A stretch of DNA of 64,000 nucleotides from Bacillus_BA songklensis (GCF_042649685.1 NZ_JBHRZT010000068.1:177355-241354); one strand, 5' to 3'; shown: positions 8,125-16,459, numbered from the stretch's first letter. Numbers and translations: made by a program. Notes: generated from the sequence alone by a model not told the origin.

Positions 8125-8715
8125 TCATTTTGTTCTTCTATCCAGTGTTATTCCTTCTATTATTTCAGAATGGGCACGAGTTTTTCTAAGAGAACGTCTT
8201 TTGTCTAGCATTTCATATATATAAAAAATCAAAATGAGTGGAAGGCCGATTGTAAGCGCATTTTGAACAATTTTACGAAACATTACGTCATAGTAAGAGG
8301 GAACCTCTGCTGTCATCATTCCGAGTAAAAAAAGAGTAAACCCTATACATAAAAACAATAATGCGGTCATAAAACTCTCTGCCTTGGAGGCAGTTAAAAG
8401 CGAAACAACTGTCGTTCCTAAAGGAACGCTGATGAGTCCCCCGCACGCTCCCAACACCCATGCAGCAAAAGAGTTCGGTATTCCGATGATCATCCCCGCA
8501 AGCATACTAATGATAAGACTTAAAATCGTACTTGTATCATCATGATTCACTGTTTCTGCTACACCAAAAGAGACAGCACTTATAAATCCAATCATCATTC
8601 CGGATGCTAAAGCAATCATCATTCCTGTATACTTTGTTATAAAACAGCGATAACGGTACATATATAGACAGATCCACAAAAACAACAAAGTGACCGCACC
8701 CGATAAAACATTCAT
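8125..8715 (-). CDS. multi-pass membrane protein, unknown function
   Basis: 196 aa from the ATG at 8715, which has GGGAGAGAG upstream. About six hydrophobic segments: near 5-20, 30-50, 60-85, 88-110, 115-135 and 155-175. There is a Gly-rich stretch WVLGACGGLISVPLGTT between segments and a charged, Arg-rich C-terminal tail. I do not recognise a named family. It is transcribed away from the divergent rodA-type gene, with about 200 bp of shared upstream DNA. A monocistronic unit by its terminator. Confidence 0.7.
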   Translation of the reverse strand: MNVLSGAVTLLFLWICLYMYRYRCFITKYTGMMIALASGMMIGFISAVSFGVAETVNHDDTSTILSLIISMLAGMIIGIPNSFAAWVLGACGGLISVPLGTTVVSLLTASKAESFMTALLFLCIGFTLFLLGMMTAEVPSYYDVMFRKIVQNALTIGLPLILIFYIYEMLDKRRSLRKTRAHSEIIEGITLDRRTK

Positions 8716-8913
8716 CTGGCTCTCTCCCATTCTCTCTTATTCTATAGTTCTACTATATGCAGAGATTGATAGATTTAGTCCGATTCTTTTCATGCCTTTC
8801 GTCTTAATTCCCCCCTTGTCATATAAAATTGTTCGCCTTCAGCCTATTTATGTTGTAGAATATTTGAGGTATAATAATTTGCTGTAAACATTCCAAGTTG
8901 TTAGGTGGATAAG

Positions 8914-10083
8914 ATGAGTAATAACCAACAAAATGTTAGTAGATTTGATCTGAATTTAGCATTCATTCTATTTTTATTTTTTTGCGTCAGCTGTATCGCT
9001 ATTTACAGTGCGCAAACCCTTGGTCAGTATGGTGAAAACTTTTTAGTCAAGCAAATTGTTTGGTATGTAGTTGGATCCATCATCATTTCCTCTGTTATGT
9101 TTTTAGATTCCGAACAGTTCCAAAAGCTATCATGGTATTTATATGGATTCGGAAATTTTTTACTTGTGTTATTAATTGTGGCACCTCCATCGATTGCACC
9201 TGTCATCAACGGGGCGAAAAGCTGGTTCAAATTTCCCGGCATAGGTTCTTTGCAGCCATCGGAATTTGTAAAGGTGTTCCTTATTATTGCTTTAAGCAAC
9301 GTTATTACACGACATAACGAGAAGCATCGCATTCGAACAATACGCGAAGACTTCCTCCTACTATTTAAAATGGGCTTAACTCTTTTACTGCCGCTCATGC
9401 TGATCATGCAGCAGCCCGATTTGGGAACTTCTCTTGTATTGATCTCTATCTTTTCAGGTCTTGTGTTCGTATCAGGGGTTTCATGGAAAATCATCACTCC
9501 TGTCTTTTTAGGTGCAGCTACGATTGGTGGAGCTATTTTGTCGCTGGTTATTTACTTCCCGGAAGCTTTGGAGAAATATTTGGGTGTTAAACAATATCAG
9601 CTCGGACGCATTTACTCCTGGCTTGATCCATATAGTTACAGCGGCGGGGAAGGTTACCACTTGCAAAAATCTCTTCTTGCCATTGGATCGGGTATGGTAA
9701 ACGGAAAAGGATTTGCAAATGGAGAGGTATATTTCCCTGAGAGTCATACGGACTTCATTTTTGCCGTGATTGGCGAAGAATTCGGGTTTATTGGCTGCAG
9801 TGTTGTCATTAGCCTATTTTTCGTGCTCATTTATTATTTGATCAAGCTTGGCCTTGAAACAAAAAACGATTTTAATTCGTATTTATGCGTCGGTGTCATT
9901 TCGATGATCACCTTCCACGTCTTTCAAAATATCGGCATGACCATTGGGGTGGTGCCCATTACCGGTATCCCCCTTCCCTTCATCTCCTACGGGGGAAGCT
10001 CGTTAATGGGGAATATGCTCGCCATGGGGTTAATGTTCAGCGTATCCTATCATTATAAACGCTTTATGTTTAGTTCTGAATAG
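8914..10083 (+). CDS. FtsW/RodA/SpoVE family peptidoglycan polymerase
   Basis: 389 aa. The ATG at 8914 follows AGGTGG by five bases, and a GTG nine bases up overlaps that site. About ten membrane helices. Signatures: GAKSWFKFPGIGSLQPSEF (the Trp/Pro-rich loop), LIMQQPDLGTSL with the catalytically important Asp, GEEFGFIG, and the C-terminal PITGIPLPFISYGGSSL. SEDS proteins polymerise lipid II into glycan strands with a class B PBP. The 'GAKSWF...P' form and 389 aa size fit RodA more than FtsW, but the choice between elongation and division roles cannot be made firmly. No morphogenesis partner is adjacent. Confidence 0.9.
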   Translation: MSNNQQNVSRFDLNLAFILFLFFCVSCIAIYSAQTLGQYGENFLVKQIVWYVVGSIIISSVMFLDSEQFQKLSWYLYGFGNFLLVLLIVAPPSIAPVINGAKSWFKFPGIGSLQPSEFVKVFLIIALSNVITRHNEKHRIRTIREDFLLLFKMGLTLLLPLMLIMQQPDLGTSLVLISIFSGLVFVSGVSWKIITPVFLGAATIGGAILSLVIYFPEALEKYLGVKQYQLGRIYSWLDPYSYSGGEGYHLQKSLLAIGSGMVNGKGFANGEVYFPESHTDFIFAVIGEEFGFIGCSVVISLFFVLIYYLIKLGLETKNDFNSYLCVGVISMITFHVFQNIGMTIGVVPITGIPLPFISYGGSSLMGNMLAMGLMFSVSYHYKRFMFSSE

Positions 10084-10266
10084 AAGAAAAGCGGAACGAG
10101 CCCGCTTAGCTCCATAGGGCATTGGAACTCCTGACAAAGAAGCGCTTTTTGCTTCGTTTAAAGGAACGTCGACTAAGAACGGTCACGTCCTGTGACCAAC
10201 ATCGACGCTTGAACTTCCTGTTCTTCGAAAATGACCGTAGGAGCTGGCTCGTGCAGCTGGACAATT
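10083..10266 (+). repeat. family B repeat with inserted hairpin module
   Basis: Starts AGAAAAGCGGAACGAG and ends GCAGCTGGACAATT. Compared with 6894-7135 it carries an extra nested hairpin (CGTCGA / TCGACG outside GGTCAC / GTGACC) at about 10168-10213. The flank CAACGTGCAATTTAT recurs at 21398. Confidence 0.75.
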
Positions 10267-10303
10267 TCAACGTGCAATTTATATTTTTGCCATAAAATAA
10301 AAG

Positions 10304-10337
10304 AAAAAGGGCTCATTTTTTGAGCCCTTTTTCTTTT
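10304..10337. terminator. bidirectional terminator
   Basis: 12-bp perfect stem AAAAAGGGCTCA / TGAGCCCTTTTT with a T5 loop. It separates the rodA-type gene from the convergent small gene. Confidence 0.8.
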
Positions 10338-10506
10338 ATTGAGGCAAGTCTCCTAATTTATGTTCAGGGTCGCTGATTGTTCCTTTTTTCAATTCGAATA
10401 TTGCCTCTTGATGCCCGATTTCTCTTTCACCAGATGTATGAACGTTTAAAATATCTCCCTCCCGATTTCTTCGAACAATTTCAATGATCTCAATTGGTCT
10501 ATCCAT
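10336..10506 (-). CDS. DUF3892-like small protein, 56 aa
   Basis: ATG at 10506 with AAAGGAG upstream, stop overlapping the terminator. The sequence reads IIEIVRRNREGDILNVHTSG then EREIGHQEAIFELKKGTI, the layout of DUF3892 proteins (a short beta-rich protein with '..dGdI..fkt..G..isy.eA......G.I'). Function unknown. It lies 47 nt after the CorC-type gene in the same direction and may be expressed with it. Confidence in coding status is high, in family moderate. Confidence 0.75.
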   Translation of the reverse strand: MDRPIEIIEIVRRNREGDILNVHTSGEREIGHQEAIFELKKGTISDPEHKLGDLPQ

Positions 10507-10552
10507 TGGGTCAACTCCTTTCCTTCTCGTAGTATGGCTGACCTGTTTCCAT

Positions 10553-11902
10553 TTAATCCGCTTCTACCGTTATCTCTTCATCTGTTCGTTTTAACGATGG
10601 ATCATGGGTCACCTCAATCCATCGTACATGGTGTCCGTCCAACTCTTTAACGCGGAATCGGTATTCATTCAATGTGAACGTATCACCTTGTTCGAGGTCA
10701 TATTTTTCCGTTAACACCCAGCCTCCGATTGTGTCGACGTCTTCATCGTTGATGTCCAATCCAAACATATCATTAACTTCCGATATTAACACTTTTCCGT
10801 CGAGTAGAGTTTGTTTTTCGTTTACTCTTTGAATCATCGGCAGTTCATCGGCATCAAACTCATCACGAATCTCTCCGACGATCTCTTCTAAAATATCTTC
10901 AACTGTGACAAGCCCTGCCGTTCCGCCATATTCATCTACAAGGACAGCCATGTGAATTCGCTCTTTTTGCATTTTTAAGAGCAAATCGTGGATTGCGATC
11001 GATTCAATCACTTGAATAATGGGACGGACGTACTCTTCAATCGTTTTTCTTTTATCCACTCCATGTACGACCACATCTGTAAATATCTCTTTCATGTTAA
11101 TCATTCCGATAATATGGTCTTTATCCCCTTCAATAACAGGATAACGGGTATATTTTTCTTCTTTCATAATCTCCAGGTTCTCCGCTATTGATTTTGTTTT
11201 ATCAAGAACAGCGACTTCTTTGCGCGGAACCATGATTTCCTTTGCGACCCGATCATCGAACTCAAAAATATTTTCCACATAATCAAATTCTGATTGATTG
11301 ATTTCCCCGCTTTTATAACTTTCAGACAGAATCAGGCGGAGTTCTTCTTCGGTGTGCGCGAGATCATGTTCACTTGCCGGCTCTAGTCCAAACATTTTCG
11401 TTACTAACCGAGCCGATCCGTTTAACGCCCAAATGAATGGAAACATAATTTTATAAAACCAAATTAACGGCTTTGCCGTCCATAAACTGATGGATTCTGA
11501 TTTTTGAATAGCAAACGTTTTAGGAGCAAGTTCCCCTACCACTACATGTAAAAACGTAATGGAACCGAACGCGATAATAAAAGATAAAAGGTTGGCTAAA
11601 GACTCATGCAGTGCCAGCTTCTCAAATAAAGGATGCAATAAGTGCTCTACAGTCGGTTCACCGAGCCACCCGAGGCCCAGTGATGTTAAGGTAATTCCGA
11701 GCTGGCATGCAGATAAGTATTCATCTAAATGATCAATGACTTTCTTAGCGGCAACTGCCCGTTTGCTTCCTTCGGCTATAAGCTGATCAACCCGCGATGA
11801 TCTTACCCTTATTATTGCGAACTCCGCTGCAACAAAGAATCCAGAAATGGCAATCAGTACCGCTATCATTAATAAACTAAATGCTTCCAAATTTACTACC
11901 AT
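10553..11902 (-). CDS. CNNM/CorC (HlyC-type) transporter-like protein
   Basis: 449 aa. An N-terminal CNNM (DUF21) domain with about four helices (LLMIAVLIAISGFFVAAEFA, then LTSLGLGWLGEPTVE), two CBS domains (about 220-340, VPRKEVAVLDK and MAVLVDEYGGTAGLVTVEDIL) and a C-terminal CorC_HlyC domain (VDTIGGWVL). Proteins of this type in Bacillus (YhdP, YqhB, YugS) are implicated in Mg2+ or Na+ export. The older label 'hemolysin' is misleading. The only good ribosome site, AGGAGGTG, lies about 23 nt before the ATG with no in-frame start between, an unusual spacing. Confidence 0.9.
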   Translation of the reverse strand: MVVNLEAFSLLMIAVLIAISGFFVAAEFAIIRVRSSRVDQLIAEGSKRAVAAKKVIDHLDEYLSACQLGITLTSLGLGWLGEPTVEHLLHPLFEKLALHESLANLLSFIIAFGSITFLHVVVGELAPKTFAIQKSESISLWTAKPLIWFYKIMFPFIWALNGSARLVTKMFGLEPASEHDLAHTEEELRLILSESYKSGEINQSEFDYVENIFEFDDRVAKEIMVPRKEVAVLDKTKSIAENLEIMKEEKYTRYPVIEGDKDHIIGMINMKEIFTDVVVHGVDKRKTIEEYVRPIIQVIESIAIHDLLLKMQKERIHMAVLVDEYGGTAGLVTVEDILEEIVGEIRDEFDADELPMIQRVNEKQTLLDGKVLISEVNDMFGLDINDEDVDTIGGWVLTEKYDLEQGDTFTLNEYRFRVKELDGHHVRWIEVTHDPSLKRTDEEITVEAD

Positions 11903-12018
11903 ACAACAGCAGCTGTACGGCTTGCACCTCCTAAATTGAATATAAAATTAGTATGTACGAATAAAGAAAGATGTACTATTTTCACTGTTTTACTTTGAAA
12001 TCATATAAATATGTACCC

Positions 12019-12056
12019 AAAAAAGCTATTGAGGAAACCATCCCAATAGCTTTTTT
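12019..12056 (-). terminator. terminator after deoD
   Basis: 13-bp perfect stem AAAAAAGCTATTG / CAATAGCTTTTTT with a 12-base loop, 5 bp from the deoD stop. Confidence 0.85.
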
Positions 12057-12060
12057 CATC

Positions 12061-12762
12061 CTATTTAGTTGCTGCTTCCAATGCCACTTCAATCATTTCA
12101 TTGAAGGTTGTTTGTCTTTCTTCTGCCGTTGTTTCCTCGCCTGTTAAGATATGGTCGCTTACCGTTAAGACAGATAATGCATGGCGGCCAAACTTAGAAG
12201 CAAGCGTGTAAAGAGCTGTTGTTTCCATCTCAACCGCCAACACACCATAGCGCGCCAATTTCTCAAACTGTGCATCTTCATTGTAAAATTGGTCGGCCGT
12301 GAAAACACTACCCACTTTTAAATTTAATCCTTTTTCCGCTCCAGCATCGTATGCTTTCTTTAACAAATCAAAGCTTGCGGTCGGTGCGTAATCAATGGCC
12401 CCGAACGCTACACGGTTCATTTGCGAATCCGTAGAAGACGTCATCGCCAAAATGACATCGCGCACGTTCACATCTTTTTGGATGGCTCCGCAAGTACCGA
12501 CACGAATCAGGTTTTGGACATTATAACTTTGAATCAATTCATTCACGTAGATAGAAATGGAAGGAACCCCCATCCCTGTACCTTGTACAGAAACGCGTTT
12601 TCCTTTATATGTACCTGTAAAACCAAGCATGCCGCGAACTTCGTTATAGCAAGTCGGGTTTTCCAAAAACGTTTCCGCAATATATTTCGCGCGAAGCGGA
12701 TCTCCCGGCAGTAAAATCGTTTCCGCAATGTCGCCTACTTTTGCTCCAATATGTACGCTCAT
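12061..12762 (-). CDS. deoD: purine nucleoside phosphorylase DeoD type
   Basis: 233 aa, full length for hexameric bacterial PNP. Phosphate and nucleoside site motifs are visible: LLPGDPLRAKYIAETFLEN, GTGMGVPS, RVGTCGAIQKDV, the base-binding VFTADQFYN, the ribose-binding VEMETTALYTLA, and the catalytic Asp in VSDHI. It cleaves adenosine, inosine and guanosine with phosphate to give the base and ribose-1-phosphate in purine salvage. An AGGAGG-type site (GGAGGAAAAAG) precedes the ATG. Single gene, with its own terminator. Confidence 0.97.
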   Translation of the reverse strand: MSVHIGAKVGDIAETILLPGDPLRAKYIAETFLENPTCYNEVRGMLGFTGTYKGKRVSVQGTGMGVPSISIYVNELIQSYNVQNLIRVGTCGAIQKDVNVRDVILAMTSSTDSQMNRVAFGAIDYAPTASFDLLKKAYDAGAEKGLNLKVGSVFTADQFYNEDAQFEKLARYGVLAVEMETTALYTLASKFGRHALSVLTVSDHILTGEETTAEERQTTFNEMIEVALEAATK

Positions 12763-12843
12763 CTTTTTCCTCCTAAGCTAATATTTGTTGCTATTTCACT
12801 ATACCATAAAAACAAAAAACCGTTAATTTAGAAGCACATCGGT

Positions 12844-12933
12844 CTACTGCGATGCTCTTTTTTTAAAGAAATGAACCAGCGAGAAAACAGCCGCTACAAC
12901 AAATATAGCTTTACCTAATCCGCTATTTTTCAT
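12844..12933 (-). CDS. 29-aa single-helix membrane peptide
   Basis: ATG at 12933 to TAG at 12844. The peptide has a short polar start, one hydrophobic helix (AIFVVAAVFSLVHFF) and a Lys/Arg-rich end. Its start overlaps the end of the upstream micro-gene by 11 nt in another frame. I do not recognise it. Listed because the overlap and tandem order suggest translational coupling. Confidence 0.45.
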   Translation of the reverse strand: MKNSGLGKAIFVVAAVFSLVHFFKKRASQ

Positions 12934-13021
12934 TTATACTGACAGCATGGTTAATCATGATACTGATCAAAGCAGCCGTATTTTCGTGTTTTGTAAAATA
13001 TTGCGGGGTAAACTCTTCCAA
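12923..13021 (-). CDS. 32-aa small soluble protein
   Basis: TTG at 13021 follows GGAGTG by six bases. The peptide reads EEFTPQYFTKHENTAALISI then INHAVSINEK. Not recognised. It is followed by the overlapping 29-aa membrane peptide. A GTG in another frame seven bases up gives a shorter, less convincing ORF. Confidence 0.45.
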   Translation of the reverse strand: MEEFTPQYFTKHENTAALISIMINHAVSINEK

Positions 13022-13106
13022 TCACGTCACTCCTATATTTGCAGAATCTGGCTTGTCTAATTCAAGGAAAAAAGGTGATGCTATTTAACGAAAGAGGTGA
13101 TGAACC

Positions 13107-13226
13107 ATGGCACAACAACAAATGAGCAAAAAGCTGGCTCAAGCCGTTCAACACGCTAATGAGACCAACCCGAAATCAAGATCTAGAAATAAACCTGCGA
13201 CATCAAAAGCGGATAGAAAATTATAA
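13107..13226 (+). CDS. 39-aa basic hydrophilic protein (spore-protein-like)
   Basis: ATG at 13107 after GAGGTGATGAACC. Gln/Lys/Arg/Asn-rich (SKKLAQAVQHANETNPKSRS), with no hydrophobic segment. The composition is like minor small acid-soluble spore proteins, but no named family is recognised. A second small basic gene follows 16 nt later in the same direction, so the two form a pair. Confidence 0.55.
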   Translation: MAQQQMSKKLAQAVQHANETNPKSRSRNKPATSKADRKL

Positions 13227-13242
13227 TACAAAGGTGATATAT

Positions 13243-13395
13243 ATGGGTAAAAAACATCGAAACCGCATTAATGCGCCAAAGAAAAATAACCATATCCCTC
13301 CAGAAGCTATCATTGCTGAACAAGAAGCTCACGGCAAGGAAAATAGCGCTATGAAGCGCAAAAATGGTCCTGGCCATAACGGAAAGGATTATTAA
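13243..13395 (+). CDS. 50-aa basic hydrophilic protein (spore-protein-like)
   Basis: ATG at 13243 with AAAGGTG upstream. Starts MGKKHRNRINAPKKNNHIPP, has a short acidic middle (EAIIAEQEAHGKENS) and ends PGHNGKDY. Highly charged with no membrane part. Likely a sporulation-associated minor protein by size and composition. That is inference, not a family match. A strong terminator follows at 13411. Confidence 0.6.
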   Translation: MGKKHRNRINAPKKNNHIPPEAIIAEQEAHGKENSAMKRKNGPGHNGKDY

Positions 13396-13410
13396 ACCAT
13401 AACATGGATG

Positions 13411-13457
13411 AAGCTGACTCAAAAGGAACAAAGCACCCGATTGAGTCAGCTTCTTTT
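13411..13457. terminator. bidirectional terminator between the small gene pair and yodL
   Basis: 12-bp perfect stem AAGCTGACTCAA / TTGAGTCAGCTT, 18-base loop, T-rich tract after it. The TGACTC/GAGTCA element recurs in other hairpins of this window. Confidence 0.75.
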
Positions 13458-13779
13458 AACGAACTTGCACGCGATTGATCAATTTCCATCCGCCAGGTAT
13501 CAGTTTATAGTAAAATTGGCCTTTTGTTCCTTCATCGATCAATACAATATCTCCTGTACTAATATATCTTGCTTTGAAATCCCTTGGAAGAGTGTCTGCA
13601 ACATTAAACATTTGAAATATTTTATGTACAATTTCTGCATGACATGAAGCTGCTACTGACAATCGATAAACCTGGCGATATCCTTTGTCTTCTCCCTTAT
13701 TTGGCGTTTGCATAATCGTCACATCATATTCTGCGTTTCTCTTTACGATTCTTTTTACATCCAATAGCCTGTTTAACAT
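13456..13779 (-). CDS. yodL: YodL-like protein (MreB-antagonist family)
   Basis: 107 aa from the ATG at 13779 after GGAGGGGGAAG. An ATG 36 nt upstream lacks a good site. The C-terminal two thirds carry the YodL signature: YDVTIMQTPNKGEDKGYR, FNVADTLPRDFKARYISTGD, IVLIDEGTKGQFYYKL and PGGWKLINRV. In B. subtilis YodL is a sporulation-induced protein whose expression disturbs cell width through MreB/Mbl. The next same-strand gene pair includes a PAP2 phosphatase resembling YodM, as in B. subtilis. Confidence 0.85.
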   Translation of the reverse strand: MLNRLLDVKRIVKRNAEYDVTIMQTPNKGEDKGYRQVYRLSVAASCHAEIVHKIFQMFNVADTLPRDFKARYISTGDIVLIDEGTKGQFYYKLIPGGWKLINRVQVR

Positions 13780-13934
13780 CTCTCTTCCCCCTCCAACTAC
13801 ATGTTTTTCTCCCATACTAACGATGATACACTCTTACTGATGGAAGTTTCATTTTATTGACTGCACCCTAATTAAAATAATTCGTACCCGTCTTTGTCGA
13901 TTCCTTTATCTAATCATGAAAGTTTTTGTCGAAT

Positions 13935-13973
13935 AAAAACAGGTTCAAAGCTTTCTCTGAACCTGTTTTTTAC
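13935..13973. terminator. Rho-independent terminator
   Basis: 13-bp perfect stem AAAAACAGGTTCA / TGAACCTGTTTTT with a 10-base loop. It lies between yodL and the gene at 14093 and can stop transcription in both directions. Confidence 0.75.
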
Positions 13974-14092
13974 AGTATTTTTAAATGAGCTGCATTTTTA
14001 ATGACAACTATTCTCTATGTCTTTCTCCTTATAAAGCAGGAGAAGTTGTCCCCTATCCCATGAAGGTCAAAAGAAAAATCCAAAGGCAATGG

Positions 14093-14596
14093 TTAAACAG
14101 CCTCTGGGTTTTCAACTTGATGATGGTTATTTAACTGTTTGATCAGTTGCTGTTGAATTCGTTCACAGATCAAACGTAAGGCGGAATCACAAATAAGATC
14201 ATATTTTGTGCACTTAACAGATATGAATAATACATTGCCTTTCCTGCACGTAACGGACAAATCTGCAAATAGCTCTAGTTCTCCGTCTGCGTTTAACTGA
14301 TAAAACCTCGGGCCGCACAACATAGACGCTTGCCCTGTGGGTACACATCCCAGCTGCTGTAACGACTGTAAAACAAATGTTTTTGCCGCATACCCCAGCG
14401 TTCCACTTAAAGCCGTTAACAGTTCCATGTGAACATGCCCGTAAAATCTCGGGATTTGAGAAAATAACATTCGAATTTGTTCATGAAACGGTTTTGTCTT
14501 GATCTCTTGACCGAACTGTACAACCTCTGGCGACTGTGATTTGCTCATCTGCGTATGTAACCGGTTCATAAACAGTTCACGAAATGGTTGAATCAT
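14093..14596 (-). CDS. hypothetical protein, 167 aa
   Basis: I do not recognise this protein. It has no signal peptide and no clear membrane helix. It is mixed alpha/beta by composition, with a hydrophobic middle (LLTALSGTLGYAAKTFVL), a pair of Cys (GCVPTGQASMLCGPRFYQL, then VTCRKGN, KCTKYDLICDS) and a Gln/His-rich C-terminus. Five Cys overall is many for a Bacillus cytosolic protein. The start (MIQPFRELF) is preceded by GAGGAGG 11 bases upstream. It is transcribed after the PAP2 gene with a repeat in between. Confidence 0.65.
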   Translation of the reverse strand: MIQPFRELFMNRLHTQMSKSQSPEVVQFGQEIKTKPFHEQIRMLFSQIPRFYGHVHMELLTALSGTLGYAAKTFVLQSLQQLGCVPTGQASMLCGPRFYQLNADGELELFADLSVTCRKGNVLFISVKCTKYDLICDSALRLICERIQQQLIKQLNNHHQVENPEAV

Positions 14597-14654
14597 GGTG
14601 TTTTCCTCCTCTTTGCGCTCCTATGTTATATATCCCGCTCCTCCATTTTTTAAT

Positions 14655-14712
14655 CCTGTTTTTATCCCGCATTAACGGGCAATAAGACCCCCACTGATGG
14701 AAGTTTCCTTTA
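14655..14712. repeat. family C short repeat
   Basis: Small hairpin CCCGCATTAACGGG, then AATAAGACCCCCACTGATGG and AAGTTTCC. Fragments of the same unit occur at about 5503-5516, 13836-13856 and 50222-50260, always beside gene starts. A repeat type familiar from Bacillus/Geobacillus intergenic DNA. Confidence 0.65.
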
Positions 14713-15324
14713 TTGGATTTTTTGTCGAAATAATTGGTACGTGACATACAACCATGCAAAACCCATGCTGTAGCCCGCTAAGATATCGGTAAAATAATGC
14801 ACACCTAAATAAATGCGGCTTGTTCCAATGAGTAAAATCAAGATAAGCAGCAATATGTGGATGGTTAGACGCAAAGTTTTTTTTTCTCTGCAATAAATGA
14901 CCAGAAGAAGCGCCAAGCAGCCATAAAAAGCCATCGAGTTCATCGCATGCCCGCTTGGAAAGCTATAATGGGCCTCATGAACAAGCTGATCGATCTCAGG
15001 TCGCGGGCGGTCAAATGTTTCCTTCAACAGCCAATTAAGAGTCCTTGAGCCCCAAAATACTACAGTCAAAAATATGGCTGTTCCCGCTTTCTTCAGTACC
15101 ATTAAAAGAATAAGAAGGATAAACCAAATCGGTGCCATCACATGCCAGGAACCAATCTCTGTGACGGTAATGAAGAATGACGTCAACCTATCCGTCCTTA
15201 TGTCAATCGCGGAAAGCGTAATCACTAAATCCAATCCTTTAATCACACTTGTTTTATAAATGAAGGCCAGCAGTAAAAAGAATAAAATAGGTAAAATTAT
15301 GAATGGTAGATGTCGTTGTTTCAT
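14710..15324 (-). CDS. yodM: PAP2-family phosphatase (YodM-like)
   Basis: 204 aa with six membrane helices. The three PAP2 motifs are intact: KETFDRPRP, the PSGHA box (YSFPSGHAMNS) and SRIYLGVHYFTDILAG with the nucleophilic His and Asp. These membrane enzymes dephosphorylate lipid pyrophosphates or phosphates (undecaprenyl pyrophosphate, phosphatidylglycerophosphate) on the outer face. The name yodM rests on its place next to yodL, as in B. subtilis, and on family membership. The exact substrate is not evident. The ATG at 15324 follows AAAGAG. The 3' end overlaps a family C repeat. Confidence 0.87.
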   Translation of the reverse strand: MKQRHLPFIILPILFFLLLAFIYKTSVIKGLDLVITLSAIDIRTDRLTSFFITVTEIGSWHVMAPIWFILLILLMVLKKAGTAIFLTVVFWGSRTLNWLLKETFDRPRPEIDQLVHEAHYSFPSGHAMNSMAFYGCLALLLVIYCREKKTLRLTIHILLLILILLIGTSRIYLGVHYFTDILAGYSMGFAWLYVTYQLFRQKIQ

Positions 15325-15368
15325 ATATAACACTCTTTCTCTCTTTCAATGAAAGGTTTTTAAAATAT

Positions 15369-15475
15369 ACAATAGAAATGGACCTTGTCGCTAAATTGTT
15401 GCTTTCAACAACTAAACGTCAAGGTCCACTATGTAAAACCGGCCGAAAATCTCTTTTAAGAGATATCGGCACATC
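15369..15475. other. two intergenic hairpins upstream of the PAP2 gene
   Basis: A long hairpin closed by GGACCTTG / CAAGGTCC (about 15376-15427, with an inner TTGTT / AACAA) is followed by GCCGA-a-ATCTC / GAGAT-a-TCGGC (about 15442-15471). No T tract in either direction. Possibly terminators or leader structure; role unknown. Confidence 0.5.
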
Positions 15476-15488
15476 CATCTTTGGCGCT

Positions 15489-15626
15489 TTATTCTTTGTT
15501 TGATTTTTTATAGTGTTCACTTTTTGGAGCCTGATTCGCCACAAATTCATTTGAAAACTCAGGCTGGGTTCTACCTGATTTAATAATCGCTTTTTGTTGT
15601 ACTTGATTGCTATGTTTATGTGCCAT
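15489..15626 (-). CDS. 45-aa hydrophilic protein, probable sporulation-related
   Basis: ATG at 15626 with a strong AAAGGAGGAG site. Reads MAHKHSNQVQQKAIIKSGR, then TQPEFSNEFVANQAPK. The Gln-rich start and the 'pEFsnEF.a' stretch distantly recall gamma-type small acid-soluble proteins, but the likeness is too short to name it. It lies 63 nt from spo0M in the same direction, so it may be read through from that operon. Confidence 0.6.
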   Translation of the reverse strand: MAHKHSNQVQQKAIIKSGRTQPEFSNEFVANQAPKSEHYKKSNKE

Positions 15627-15688
15627 TCCTTCTCCTCCTTTCTCGTATTTTTAATATGCGTGAAAGGAGGAGAATTATGCGAAGAGCC

Positions 15689-16459
15689 TTAGCTATAGCG
15701 TTGGATGGCATCCCTGAACATCTGTTGTAACTTCGGAATATCTTGATCTGTCACGTAAAAGCGAACCATAGATTCATCCATCTCAAGCGCTTCAGCAAAC
15801 AAGCCGGATAACCCGCGGGCACGGCGGTCTACTTCCATGAACACTTCAAAGCGATCTTGGCCGTCTGGCAAAAATGTCAATTCAACTTCATCTAATTTAC
15901 CGTAGAAAGGACCTGTCGTTGGGACAAACTCAAATTCCTGCATAAACGGCAAACGACGGCGAAGACGATGTGGTGCTTCTTCACATTCTACTTGACGCAA
16001 GCGAAAGCCAATATCAACCATCGCATTAATGGCTTCATGAATAATGGGATTTGGCAATACCTCCACATAGTCTACATCTCTTGGATCAATCGCATTTTTG
16101 ATATCAAGACCTGTCGTTACCCAGACGCGGGTATTGCCCATCGTGACAGGTGTGTCGACCGGTAAATTAAAAGAAAAAGGAATTTCTTTCTTTTCGCCCG
16201 GCTGAATCGTGAACGGATCGTTTATTTTAAAATTGTTTAACACAAAATTTTCTTTTACTTTCTTATCGTCCACTTCACGAACATATGTCGTATACAAACG
16301 CAAATAAATACAATCAATCTTTTGGTCTGTATTGCCTCCGTACACTTCTACGATTCCCTCGACTTTTTCTCCTGCAGTCAATTGGGCTTTGAACAGCTTC
16401 GCATCTACGGTTGCCGCTCCAATCCCGATTTGGGCTAATACTTTATTAAATAATGCCAT
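15689..16459 (-). CDS. spo0M: sporulation-control protein Spo0M
   Basis: 256 aa, close to B. subtilis Spo0M. ATG at 16459 after GGGAGGAAAG. An arrestin-like fold: N-terminal LAQIGIGAATVDAKLFKAQL, VEGIVEVYGGNTDQKID, mid PFSFNLPVDTPVTMG and DVDYVEVLPNP, and C-terminal FYGKLDEVELTFLP. Spo0M affects sporulation initiation and cell shape in B. subtilis, and its partners are not settled. The start overlaps the end of the upstream Ser/Thr kinase gene by 14 nt, so the two are translationally coupled. It is the last clear member of the unit 17522-15689. Confidence 0.95.
   Translation of the reverse strand: MALFNKVLAQIGIGAATVDAKLFKAQLTAGEKVEGIVEVYGGNTDQKIDCIYLRLYTTYVREVDDKKVKENFVLNNFKINDPFTIQPGEKKEIPFSFNLPVDTPVTMGNTRVWVTTGLDIKNAIDPRDVDYVEVLPNPIIHEAINAMVDIGFRLRQVECEEAPHRLRRRLPFMQEFEFVPTTGPFYGKLDEVELTFLPDGQDRFEVFMEVDRRARGLSGLFAEALEMDESMVRFYVTDQDIPKLQQMFRDAIQRYS

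Noticed and set aside
9024..9497. 157-codon minus-strand ORF inside the rodA/ftsW gene
   Set aside because: Antisense shadow of a clear SEDS protein; no ribosome site, and the composition follows the complementary strand.
12421..12714. 97-codon plus-strand ORF inside deoD
   Set aside because: Shadow of deoD in the opposite strand; the His/Arg-rich translation is typical of antisense frames.
13459..13815. longer start for yodL at 13815
   Set aside because: The downstream ATG at 13779 has the strong ribosome site GGAGGGGG; the extra 12 residues are not part of the family.
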